Assembly: GCA_028551475.1 (NCBI GenBank)
Contig: CM052360.1
Coordinates: 3,274,501-3,338,500 of the forward strand
Source of the DNA: Casuarina equisetifolia
Taxonomy: Eukaryota > Streptophyta > Magnoliopsida > Fagales > Casuarinaceae
Reading direction: 5' to 3'
DNA: 64,000 bases
The notes beneath the pieces were generated by a model. The model worked only from the letters and a program-made list of their open reading frames with translations, had not been told where the DNA came from and did no database searches. Below, piece after piece: positions 47,814-58,684 of the stretch (positions within the stretch are counted from its first letter, which is position 1; each line of letters starts with the position of its first letter). The position numbers and the translations under genes are program-made.

Positions 47814-49958
47814 CCCTTCCTTGACAGGGTTTGCAACAACCCCAATTAGCTCCCTGAGAAACTCATGTTGATTACGAGGCAAACCCTTTGTAAAGATGTC
47901 TGTTTGTTGGAGTTCACTCGGACAGTGCTCAAACTTCACTTCTTTGGCTTCAACTAATTCACGAACATAATGCACCTTAATTCCCACATGCTTTGTCCTA
48001 GAGTGGTGACTAGGATTCTTGGTCATAGCAATAGCAGATTTACTATCACTAAGAATGACAGTTTCATGATCCTGCTGAAAACCCATTTCCATGAGAACTC
48101 TCCTAAGCCACACAGTGTGACATGTGGTAGTTGCAGCAGCCACATATTTTGCTTCGGCAGTTGACAAGGAGACAAAACTCTACTTCTGTGCACACCAAGA
48201 GAAAGCGGCATTTCCTAGGTTGAACATATATCCACTTGTGCTACGTGAATCCTTAGCATTTCCTCCCCAACCACTATCTGCATATCCAACTAGCTTAAAC
48301 TTTTTCGCTCTGCCATAAAATACTCCAAAGTTTTCAATCCTTTTGAGATACCTCAGGATTCTCTTAAGTTTGCTATGATGTATCTTGGTAGGTTTCCACA
48401 TAAATCGAGACAGCAGAGTGATTGCATACACAATGTCTGGTCGAGTTGCTGTGAGACACAACAGACTCCCAATGAGACTCCTAAAGGTTTGTCCATCAAC
48501 TTTTCCAGATTGATCTTCAACTGCTGTTTTTTCTCCAGCAACCAATGGAGTATCCACAGGATTGCAATAAGCTAGATAATGCTTTGAAAGGAGAGCTTTG
48601 GAGTACTTAGTTTGAGAGATGAATATCCTTTCTTGCAGTTGGAACACCTCCAATCCAAGGAAAAACTTCATAAACCCCAAATCATTCATCTCAAACGCCT
48701 GCATCATCTCCACTTTGAATTTTGCTAGTAGCTTGGGATCATTCCCTGTAAAGATCAAGTCATCAACATACAAGGATACCAACATGACAGATTCTGTTCT
48801 ATGACACACAAACAGAGTTGGTTCACTAGCACAACACACAAAACCATGGCTGATAAAATAGCTACTTATCTTGCTATACCAAGCCCTTGAAGCTTGTCTT
48901 AAACCATACAATGCCTTGTTTAGCTTCAAGACTTTACCTTTTGCACCAACAACTTCAAATCCTTTAGGTTGTTCCACATACACGTCTTCTTCTAGTTCTC
49001 CATTTAAGAAGGCTGCCTTAACATCAAGTTGAAAGACATGCCATCCATGCTGAGCAATAATAAAGAGCAACATCCTTATGGTTTCGAGTCTAGCCACAGG
49101 AGAGAATGTTTCACTGAAATCTGTACCAGGAATTTGTGAGTACCCTTTAGCAACTAATCTGGCTTTGTGTTTAATTATGTGACCTTTTGAATCTGTCTTA
49201 GTCTTGAAGATCCATTTCAACCCCACAACTTTTTTTCCTTCAGGTAAGTCAGCTAGGAACCAAGTCTTGTTTTTCTGGATAGTTCTTATTTCTTCATTCA
49301 TAGCTTCTTGCCATTCCTTCTCTACCAGTGCTTCTTCATATGAGATAGGATCTAGAGTTGCCATGTTACAACTTTCATATTTATCTTCAAGGTCCCTCAT
49401 CCTTACAGGTGACATGCTAGAGAATTCCTTTTCTATCTCTGAAGATTGTTTGCTGTCAGTTTGAGTCTGTTGCTGAACTGGGGTGGTTGGCTCTACTTCA
49501 CTTCTTGTTGGCATTGTTACAACTTGCATTGTACCATCATTAGCTTCCTTGGAAAGGTTTGGAAGAAGGATATTGCGTGATTCTTTCTTATTCAAGGTCC
49601 AGTTCCATGTAGTATCTTCATCAAACACCACATGTTTAGTGACTTGCAACTTGTTTAATGACAAATTTAGCACCCTATATGCTTTGGAGACCAAGCTATA
49701 ACCCAAAAAGATTCCATGCTTAGCTCTTTTTTCCAGCTTGCTCCTCAATTGTGCTAGAGCATGGATGTAGCACAATGATCCAAACACTTTCATGCTCTCC
49801 ACATTTGGTTTCCTTCCAGTCCAAGCCTCAAATGGAGTGATCTGATCAAGAGCAGCTGTTGGACTTCGGTTCAAGACATAGACTACTGTATTGATAGCCT
49901 CAGCCCAGAATTCTTTTGCTATGTTCTTCCTTTCTAGCATGTTTCTAGCCATTCCCAT
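47808..49958 (-). pseudogene. Copia 2 integrase C-terminus, RT and RNase H
   Basis: 592 open codons from 49958 to 48180, then one in-frame TAG after AFSWCAQK, then a further 119 codons in the same frame. Landmarks: integrase end (FWAEAINTVVYVLNRSPT, FGSLCYIHA), RT (KARLVAKGYSQIPGTDF, FQLDVKAAFLNGELEEDVYV, SLYVDDLIFTG), RNase H (LVGYADSGWGGNAKDSRSTS, STAEAKYVAAA, SDSKSAIAMTKNPSHHSRTK). A single stop separates this from an intact C-terminal pol. The last 6 bp reach into the LTR. Confidence 0.92.
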
Positions 49959-50153
49959 AACTGTACAATTTTTCCTTTCAGCTACACCATTTTGTTGAGG
50001 TGAGTAGCTTACTGTTAATTGGTGCTTTATTCCATTGTTGCTGCAATAGGAATTGAATTGGGAAGAGAGGTACTCTCCACCTCTGTCCGAGCATATGGCT
50101 TTTAGATCCTTACCACTTTTTTTTTCTACACTAACTTTGAACTTCAGAAATGC

Positions 50154-50582
50154 CTAGAATGCTTCCGATTTCTCCTTGAGAAAATCCACCAAACAATATC
50201 TACTTGCATCATCTATAAACAAGATAAAGATCCTTGTCCCTTCCTTGGTAGGAGTCTTCATAGGTCCATAAATATCAATATGAACCAGCTTTAGAGGTTC
50301 TATTAGTTTCCTTTTCCCTTTGATAGGAAAGATTTGTCTGCTATTTTTCCCAAATTGACAGTCCCCATATATTTTCTCAACACGTCTCACCTTAGGGAGC
50401 CCTTCCACCATGTTCAAGTTGTGTAAGTCCTCAAGGGACTTATAATTTAGATGTCCGAACCTCTTATGCCATAGCAGAGAGGTATCTTCGGTTGCTTGCA
50501 GTGCACTGTGGTTGGGGTATTCGAATTTGAGAGGAAAGTTCCTTGCATCTCCCATGTCAATGGCCGCCACTTCCACATTCAT
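50154..50582 (-). pseudogene. Copia 2 pre-integrase and integrase core start
   Basis: 142 codons with LLWHKRFGHLNYKSL, KLVHIDIYGPMKT and FILFIDDASRY. The first catalytic Asp of integrase (HIDIYGP) is present. A stop separates it from the C-terminal integrase frame. Confidence 0.88.
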
Positions 50583-50591
50583 GTCTCCATC

Positions 50592-51446
50592 TCAAAAAAT
50601 ATGACACACCTTTCCTTTAAAAAGAAGAGCATACTTGTGTTCCATCATCTGCCCAACACTAAGTAAATTGGAACTAAGAGATGGAACCAACAAAACATCC
50701 TTAATCATCTTCACCCCTTTGCTGGTTTGTACCAAGACATTCCCTTTCCCAAGAATCTCAACACATCTGTCATCTTCTAGCCTCACCTTAGAATTAAAGC
50801 TTCGCTCTAGGGAGCTAAACACACTTTCAAATGGTGACATATGACTTGTACAACCACTATCAACATACCATAGATTTGGATTAGCACTCATAACTGAGAG
50901 ACTTGCTAAGAACAGTGTATCCTCAATGATTTTTTCTTTATTCTCTACAAAATTAGCTTGCTGTCTATTCTTTAGACGACAATTTTTCTCTACATGACCA
51001 ATTCTCCCACAATGATGACACTTAGGCTTGTCTTTGTGCCAGCAAAATCTCTCAATATGATTGGTTCTGTTACATATTTTGCAAGGAGGGTATCTACCCC
51101 TTCCATCCACTAAGGTGTCCCTCGGTTGAGAGGAGGTTCCTTTAGATTGTTTGGATCCAAGACTCACCTTAGTCTTAAAAGCTGTTTCAATATTCATCAT
51201 GTCTTTCCTTCTCATTACCCCTTTTTCAAAAGCCTTTAATGACCCTACAAGTTCAGAGATAGTCATAGTCTTAAGATCTTTGGTTTCTTCTAGGGTTGTT
51301 ACTGTAGAGTCAAACTTATCAGTGAGACTCATGAGTATTTTCTTCACTACCCGTGAATCTGGAATGTCCTCGCCTAAGGCTTTCATCTGGTTTACTATCT
51401 CATTAATCCTCCCAAAATATGCCATGACTAACTCCCTTTCTTCCAT
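50592..51446 (-). pseudogene. Copia 2 gag zinc knuckles and protease
   Basis: 284 codons. The gag helical part (LVMAYFGRINEIVNQMKALG) is followed by two knuckles (CKICNRTNHIERFC, CHHCGRIGHVEKNC) and a protease with DSG at LWYVDSGCTSHMS. Confidence 0.9.
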
Positions 51447-51650
51447 GCTAAGCCTTTCTAGATCACCTTTAAGACCCTAAATTCGAACAGCACGTACCTT
51501 TGGAGTCCCTAAGAACTCATTTTGAAGAGCAATCCAGGCAGCTTTAGGAGTTGCTGCTTGAGCTATCCGATTGAAGGCTGCATCTATCATGGAGAGCTGT
51601 AGCATGACCAGCGCCTTAAGCTCCCTCTCTTGGTTTCTTCTTTGGTACTC

Positions 51651-51872
51651 CTACAGAGTTGGTGTCAGTTCTGCATCCGGTCCCAGACTTGGTATACCAT
51701 TTTCAATCACATCCCACAACCCTTGATACTTAAGGTAAGTGGTCATTCGGATGGACCAATTTTGGTAGTTATTGCCATCAAAAGTTGGAAGCGGAAGTTG
51801 TGAGGTTGATGTAGGTTGTGGTGGTGGTGGATTGGAAGCTATAGAGGAGGAGGATGACTCATTGGAGGCCAT
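51651..51872 (-). pseudogene. Copia 2 gag N-terminus
   Basis: 73 codons from MASNESSSSS to LTPTL, with the typical LPTFDGNNYQNWSIRMTTYL gag start. The ATG lies about 80 bp inside the 5' LTR. A stop at 51651 interrupts gag before the next frame. Confidence 0.88.
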
Positions 51873-51950
51873 AGAGGACTAGATTCAAACACACGGTGTG
51901 CACTTTTGTAGGAACTAATCTCAGGAGCTCAAACCTGGCTATGATGCCAT

Positions 51951-52382
51951 TGATACAAACTTAACACAGGTGTGGAAGTAAAATAGAGTAAGGAAAAAGG
52001 AAGACACAAACACAAACTTGTGGGAGCAAAGTGGTTCAAAGTTCATTCATTCACTGCAATAACAAGAGCATAATTGTTTTACAGAACCAAAAGAAAGCTA
52101 ACCCGACAGTTGCCTTCCCTGAGACTTGGGCTCCCATATCTAGTTCAAACTAACACATCTCAAAACATCAAATCAAAAGACATAAAGAAATTGGACAGTA
52201 ACTACATCACCTGGCTACTTCACCCATGAAGCATCACCATGCTCTATACAACTAGGCATTGTGCTATCTGCACTTTATCCAACTACTCTAGCAGGGAGCT
52301 AGCTTGTCTTAGACTGCAGATTAGTTTCAGTGAGCCGTGGTCTCACTTTAGATTCATCCACAGCAACCCTGTCAGTCTAACA
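51951..52382 (-). repeat. Copia 2 LTR (5' in element orientation)
   Basis: 432 bp. Same length as its partner, which points to a fairly recent insertion without indels. Confidence 0.93.
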
Positions 52383-52762
52383 CCCTTTGCTGCGTAGTAG
52401 ACGATGATCTCCCTAATATGGACCCAGAAATTGGAAAAGCCATTCCTTGTCTATATTCACAATTAACGAATCATTCTCTTCAACATTCTTTGCTTATCTC
52501 CTTCCTTCGGCTTTTATGGCTAGAACTAGCGGCCAGGCAGCTTCACTATTGAGAAAGCCTACATCTCTGTTCTTCCCTAAACCGAAAAGTATCTAAACTC
52601 TCGTGCTTAGCAGTACATAACATGTTGGCCAGCACGGACCGGCTGCCATTTGGAGCACTGCAAGCCCAGCGAGATGTTAAAAGTGAGTTGAGCCCATCAA
52701 CCATGGCTGGCGAGCAGATCATGGATCAAATTTATGCGACTCATAGACACGATGTTGAAAAG

Positions 52763-52880
52763 TGTTGTGTAGTCTGTAGCTGTCCCACATCGGTTCAGGG
52801 TGGCCGAGTTAACGGCCATATAAGTGTGGTATTCTCACTGTCGATTGGATCCTTTTGGGGGTGTTGAGGCCTTCTTAACA
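52763..52880 (+). mobile_element. Solo TRIM LTR in exon 1 of SEO copy F
   Basis: 118 bp, starts TGTTGTGTAG and ends GGCCTTCTTAACA. Flanked by AAAAG at 52758-52762 and 52881-52885. It shares TGTTG, TCCCACATCGG, CTTTTG.GGG and CTTCTTAACA with the 119-bp LTR of the TRIM at 2941-3285, so both belong to related subfamilies. Confidence 0.92.
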
Positions 52881-54325
52881 AAAAGTTTGATACGGCCTCG
52901 CTTTTTGTCGTCGCCCAAAACATTCTTAAGCGTGCCACCATTGTCGTTGAAAATGTTGTGCCGGTATACGTTTCTATCCTTTTTTTTGTAAGAGAACTTT
53001 TTGCCATTTTTCTTGTCCGTAGGTTGGGATACCGTACAGTCGTAACTCTTCCTAGACGAAGAAACCTCCTCACTTGTCCTCTTGAAATGGCTAAGAGATA
53101 GCATCAAGATTTAACGCCTCTATTCTAGGAGATAATGAATATGCCGGGTCTAAGTTACTTCTAGCTGGTTTTTCTTTTTAATTCCAAACTAAGTATACAT
53201 GTGCGTTTTTCTCATTATGTATATTTTAGATGTCTCGTTCACGTATAACTTTTGACCTACAATAGGGCGTCCATGCACCCCAGGAGAACCTGGAGGAAAA
53301 GACCCCAAATGCCAGCTTCATCCCACCATTGTGCACACTCAAACAGCTTTCCAGCGAGGTAACAAAAAGCAGTTTGTGAAACGAGTACCTTCCATCATAA
53401 ATGGTGGAAGCCTTCAGAAATATGGGAAAGCGATTATTGAACTTAACAGCGTGATCAAGGCCACATCAGAAGTCATTGAGTGCATCATCGAGTTGGAGAA
53501 GCTGTCGATCTATGATAGGAAATATGTTCCAGAATTACCAACTGTCATGGACTGTATCCCAGTCAATGTATATTGGGCTATCACAGTTATTGCAGCTTCT
53601 ACAACTCAGATGTGTTGTATCTCCACGAATGAGTAGGTTCTTTCCTTGACGTGAGCAATATATGATGAAACTCTTTGAGCTGAATCCCCAGTCACATCAG
53701 ACTAACAAGGGTGGTAGATTTTTACATTTCTAAAAGCGAAGATATAATAAATAATTGGTGCGTAAAGTTTTTCCATTTAATCTAATGCGAATGACCACGA
53801 TAATTCAACGCTTGCAGGGACAAGATACCGGGACCATCCTTTTTCGCTTGGAAAATTAACAATGTCCTATGCTCTCTTAGGATACAGAGAAACCTTTGAA
53901 ATCAACAAATAGGTGAGCCTCCGGGCGGATTTCATTCACATGTTACCTTGAATCTATACCGTGTAAGATAGTGTTCTGGGAAAAGATGATGACCTGTAAT
54001 TCTTGTTAAATGCAGAAGACTTGGACATCTATAAGAAACTGAAGAGAATGTTACGAACACCTACCCAGATCATGGAGTTCATCAAGTTGCTGATCTTTTC
54101 CGAGGATAATGGGCAGCGGCTGATTGATGGTTCTACTAAAGAATTGGTTAGCTCTTCTACCGGAGTTCTGAGTTCTATTGCTACTAGAATCACTACTCTT
54201 TCGTTTTATATTTCTTTTTTTCCCTTGTCGTAGCTGCACTCCTTACAATTCCCTGGTCCGAAAGGTTGTACCATTTCGTCTAAATTATGTGTCAAGAGGA
54301 AGACGAGAGATGGTTAAATATTCAA

Positions 54326-54349
54326 AAGGTTGTACCATTTCATCTAAAG
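54326..54349 (+). repeat. Templated filler at the exon 6 deletion of SEO copy F
   Basis: 24 bp (AAAGGTTGTACC, then ATTTC and TCTAAA) that repeats 54261-54284 with one mismatch. It lies exactly where intron 5 homology ends and exon 7 homology begins. Confidence 0.75.
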
Positions 54350-54789
54350 GTGAGGAGGACCTTAGCAACCAAGATAAATTCTGGGGCAGCATAGAAAGCC
54401 TTTTCTTCTGCAAGACTCATAACAAGACCGAACCAGACCCTTCAACACAAGAAATTCAGAAGTTGCTTTCTTACAAGGATGAAGATGGATGGGTTATACT
54501 GAACAAAGGGGCTAGATTGGTGCTCATTGGTGTTGGCCACATAATTCTAAAGGTCTTGGATGAGTTCGAAAAATGGAAGGATAATGTGCGCGACTTTTGC
54601 TTTGAAAGTTCTTTCAAAAACCAGTATAACAAGATTTCGGATACTGCTCGGCGTGTCTACCGCTTTGACATACCAATCCCTACAGGAAAAGCCTTAGGGA
54701 ATCTGAAAGGCCCCGAGTATCCCCGCGTTACGGAGGCCAATGTCAGCTTTAAGTTTTTCCAGGATGATGGTTCTTTGACCACATTTTAG

Positions 54790-56496
54790 TAGATGGCCAT
54801 GTATCTCACCATTGATACTTCCACTAAATAATCGTTGTACGCATCTAAGTTTGTAACCAATTACCTGAGTTACTAGAATGAATAAGTTTGTTGCATAATT
54901 TGATGCCGATTTTATGAAAAGTAGCAATTTAATTGTTTCAACCACATGGCGAGATTAAATGGTGTCTCTATTATCCATAACTTATTTTCATCTATTGTTG
55001 GTTTCAATATGGAGCCTTCTACATCTCTGAGTACTTACACGTTCCTGTGCTTCAAAAGAAAGTGGGCAACAAAGGATTATAAGATACAAATCGCATATAA
55101 GCTACTTTTGTATATAGCCAAATCCATAGTGCCTACCTATATAGTAGTTCCTCATAGGCGAGCTAGTTCCATCAAGTTCATCTACTACTAAACAGTGAAC
55201 ATATTAAACAAGAAAACTTGCTATCAATGTTTATTCTACATTTGAAAGACATAGTAATTGCTTTGACCAAATTTAGTAGGTCATACTTTTGAAGCCAAAT
55301 TTACATACATTGCACCTTTTAAATATTTCCTATGGATGTAAAGCAAAATTTTTAAAATTCACAACATACCAATAAGAATTTTTAGTTAGCTCTTGAGCAC
55401 AAATCAGAATGTGCATGACAAAGTGTTTCCTATTCCAATGACGTAACCATTCAGCCAACTAGAAATCAAACCAAAAATCAAAAATCAAACTGTTGCATCC
55501 TTTCTCAAAACTCGCCATATTGATATGTTAGGACCAAAGGGTGGGCCAATAAGGGAATTGAGTTAATTTAAATAAGTTAAGTTATTAAGTTTGTTTTGGG
55601 TTTGAATAAATGAAAGGATGTATTATGGGAAGTGTTCTAGAGCGAATCATTTTGGCTATCAAAAACCCAATTAATTTAGGTTTGGAGTTTAGGGCTATTT
55701 AATAGACAATGAACAAAGGTAAATTATTATGAGATTAAAACCTAGGCAATAATCTCCATTGAAGAAAAAATGATGGTTTTGATCTTTTAAGTTTTGGGTT
55801 TCATTTTATTTCTTGTGAGGAATTATAGTGTAAAAATAACTCTATAATCAAGTCGTTTTTTCTATTTGGTTCTCTCTTTAGTATTTGGGCACACTCATAA
55901 TCCTTTGGGTATGAAAGGATACTTATGACTTGATTGATCATCGCCTCTCTCTCTCTCAGCATAGCTTTCCCTCTTTCTTTGTTTCGCTGCTATTGGGATG
56001 AAAAATAAAAAAAATAAAAAACCTTTTGCTTTGGTTTTGCCTCAAATCCTCTTTATTTTTTCCAAACGGCTACGTTTGGTTAAGTGATGACGTCTTGATT
56101 TGCGTTTCACGTTATGCAGCTTGCGTTTCAAGCGCTGTCCAAGAAACTTTCAGTTGCGCTACACTTTCTTTCCCTTTACTGTCCTAAGTTTTTCTCTTCT
56201 TAAGGCTGCGTTTTGGACTCGCCCAGTAATCCCCTTTGTCTTAACTCTGCTTTTTTATCCCGCCAGCAAATGTTTTTAGACTCAGAGCTGTGTTTTGGTT
56301 TTATATGCAGCCCCATTTGACAGCTTTAGTTTGAGATATCAAGATAGCATGGTAAGGGGGACTGAGTGCTACGACGTTGGAGTTCATGCGGCCGCACGCA
56401 CACGAACCCTCGAGATCAATGCCTGCATCTTCAGCAAAATTCGTGAAGTGCAATCCAGTAAATATTTGATTAAATTACGACTTCTTGTTCAATCAG
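54790..56496. other. 3' flank of copy F, then single-copy spacer
   Basis: 54790-55030 match the 3' flank of copy B at 14218-14470. From about 55200 to 56490 I see no gene, only AT-rich sequence with a short CT repeat near 55948. Upstream exons of relic G are not recognisable. Confidence 0.5.
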
Positions 56497-56830
56497 ATCC
56501 AAGGGGAGAGCTTCATTTTCTCCTATGATGGGAAGGACAGGGAAGGGGTCTAAAACTTTACAAAAACGGCAGATGCCCGTGCCCATGATCCGTTGATAAA
56601 GGACTCAAGGATGCCGATGACGGTAGCTTTGCTTTGGACAGGGCAGCAAAGGAGAGAACGAACGATCGCAGCACCCTAGGGCATTTATGGAATCGCCGGG
56701 AAGAGCTTTTTATTTTCCGAGACCCACAGGAGGAGCGAACTCGGAACCCGTGACACATGACATGCTTCTTTCACACACAAAGCCAGTGCTCCGGGCTAGA
56801 TATTCTGCTCATTAGTTAAAAAGATCTAGA
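56497..56830 (+). pseudogene. SEO: SEO relic G, exon 7 fragment
   Basis: Partner of relic C. The acceptor (TTCAATCAG before 56497) is intact and the first frame reads IQGESFIFSYDGKD, then a stop, FTKTADARAHDP and MTVALLWTGQQRRERT. The FW..SLFF segment is broken by a stop. No earlier exon is found, and the METY..CCH end is missing. It precedes the same spacer as at the start of the window. Confidence 0.7.
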
Positions 56831-56831
56831 G

Positions 56832-58515
56832 TATATGAGGACAATATTAGGAAGCGCTGCTCAAATGATGTTGCCATAAGCGGACTGCATTAGATGTCTA
56901 CTTAATGTTTATTATTGGTACTAACCTTGCTACCCAAAGTACGAGATGTTATTTGTCCGGGGTAAAAACGGCATACACAATTATTGTACAAAGAGTATGA
57001 TTTTGTGATTTCATTTTTTTTTTCCCTCTCACGCACCAACTTTTAGTTAGTTGGGATTTAAGTAAATATTTTGCACTTAGTTACGAGTCTTTTGTTTAGG
57101 CCAAGGCCGTGTATTTTTTTAGCCCAACCCGTGTTTTGGAGTGTGTCGCATGAAGGGAAAGTTAAATGGTCAAGAAAGGGAAATTAGGGTATTTCTAGTG
57201 TAATAACTAAAATCACCATTAAAGGTGTAAAAAGGTCTAGTACCCCCTTTGTGACGCTAAATGTTGTTGATGTAACTATTGGTAGAAAGAAGAATTTCAA
57301 TGCTCCACTTGTTTCTGATCACCAATTGATTTTCCCATATATGCTCTTATGTGTCTTCTCATTTAGTTTGCAACAAATTGGTATTAAGGACAGCCCCATG
57401 TCATAAGATTGAACCAAGGAAAGGGTGACTTACAAAAAGAGTTATATAAATTAAGCTAGAATATGAGCAGCCTAAAGTGGAGCTATTACGGAGTAGGTTA
57501 TCCATTACAAGGTATAATAGTTTGTTATAGGCTTGTGGGGGCCTATGACAAGTTCGTGCTTATGTGCCCAAGTTGTGGATGATATTCAAATGAAATAATT
57601 TGTGGTTAATTATTAAATTTAGGCTTTTTGACACAAAAGCTATGGATTATCACATTTTTTATATAGTTGACTTCTTTCTTTTCTAATTATCCTTATTTTT
57701 TAGTACAAAAATCTATAGCAAAAAAGATATTAATTCTTTAATAACTTTTAAATGTGAGTTATTCTATCGTTTATAAGTTGAGATTTGGCTTAGATTTTAA
57801 GCTTTTTTAGTCGGTTTTTATCATTCCACCTTTTAAAATGATAAAAACTCGTGTACAGTAATCTTTTCACCCTTGCCAAGTCCAAGACAGAATGACTTGA
57901 GCATGTGAGACAAGACTACAAAACGCATCTACTTTAATTAAAGCTTCTTAAAGCTTCCCCTCATTCTCAGCAAAGTGTTCCTCACCAGGTGCTTCCATTC
58001 TTGGCAATGAGCCAACCCTACAAAACGCATCTACCTTAATTAAAGTTTCTTAAAGCTTCCTTCCATTCTTGGCAAAGTGTTCCTCACCGGGTGCCGTTGG
58101 CAATGTGTTCCTCACCAGGTGCTGTTGGCAATGTGTTCCTTAGCATGTACTTTAGGCAATGTGTTCCTCAGCATGTAAGGTTAGATTGATATTTTATCCT
58201 CTGAAAGTGAGAGGAAATATATAAATTAACTATCATATTTCTGTTGTAGGTAATTAGTAGATGTTTTTAAAAGTATTTGATTATGATTTCTTTTCATATT
58301 AGGGTAAAAAGAAAGATTATGAAAAAACTTAGTATAATGAGACAAATAAACACATGAAGTGAAATAAAATGAAAATAAAGAGATTTTTTGTACGTATGTC
58401 TTGGCTTATTCCTCTATCATAAAGAAAAGATTGCTCCTTTGTGTTGTGTAAAGTCAAAATGTGTTCAGTTACAAGTCTTAGGAGATCATATAGGTACGTC
58501 GCTTAAATATTTGAA
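56832..58515. repeat. Duplicate of 1-1680 upstream of copy A2
   Basis: Colinear with the window start, with few differences. Contains the minisatellite at 57965-58180. No gene. Confidence 0.88.
57965..58180. repeat. Minisatellite, second copy
   Basis: Same GTGTTCCTCACC / GGCAATG array as at 1134-1345, with minor base and length differences. Confidence 0.75.
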
Positions 58516-58518
58516 ATT

Positions 58519-58625
58519 AAAAAAAAAAAAAGAAAAAGAAAAAGAAGAAAGAAGTTCCAAGGTCTGTAACTAGTAAAATGTGGGCCCATAAATGTAGAAA
58601 TGGCCACCCCTGATGGCTATAAATA
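58519..58625 (+). promoter_or_regulatory. Promoter of SEO copy A2
   Basis: A/G tract at about 58519-58553, TGGGCCCA at 58581-58588 and TATAAATA at 58618-58625, as in copy A. Confidence 0.7.
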
Positions 58626-58684
58626 GATGTCAGGCTGCTTCACAACTTGCAGCAGCCTCCCTTCCTCCTCTTCCACAAAACGCC

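Larger units (their letters stand above)
47382..52382 (-). mobile_element. Ty1/copia retrotransposon 2, upstream of SEO copy F
   Basis: Full-length, 5,001 bp. The LTRs are 432 bp each (47382-47813 and 51951-52382), begin TGATACAAAC and end GTCAGTCTAACA on the plus strand, with about 18 differences by manual count. The target duplication CCCTT at 47377-47381 and 52383-52387 is exact. The primer site TGGCATCATAGCC (minus strand) is at 51937-51949. The purine tract CAAGGAAGGG adjoins 47814 on the minus strand. Its coding region is the best preserved of any element in the window. Confidence 0.95.
52622..54789 (+). pseudogene. SEO: SEO copy F, B-type subfamily, internally deleted
   Basis: Exon 1 is 52622-52963 and encodes MLASTDRL...FVVAQNILKRATIVV. 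It is interrupted by a 118-bp TRIM LTR at 52763-52880, and removing the LTR and one target copy restores frame (73 codons). Exon 2 (53266-53358) is intact (GVHAPQENLEEKTP, PPLCTLKQLSSE). A deletion then joins intron 2 to the middle of exon 3 (53379-53632, KRVPSIING...). Exon 4 is 53818-53912 with TGA at 53897. Exon 5 is 54016-54146. All of exon 6 and the start of exon 7 are deleted; exon 7 resumes near 54350 and runs to 54789 (FWGSIESLFFCKTH, DGWVILNKG, EKWKDNVRDF). Its C-terminus lacks the CCH motif. A frame that reads through at 54178-54789 is a product of the deletion. Confidence 0.87.

Noticed and set aside
53331-53636. 101-codon frame in copy F as a real exon
   Set aside because: It begins in the wrong frame of exon 2 and runs through intron 2 into exon 3 only because of a deletion. 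Only the part from KRVPSI on is SEO.
54178-54789. 203-codon frame as a single-exon SEO protein of copy F
   Set aside because: The first third is intron 5 sequence joined to exon 7 by a deletion. It is open by chance and lacks exon 6.
56388-56414. NotI and XhoI sites 13 bp apart, resembling a cloning linker
   Set aside because: The surrounding sequence is ordinary genomic spacer without vector features; the two sites can occur by chance.
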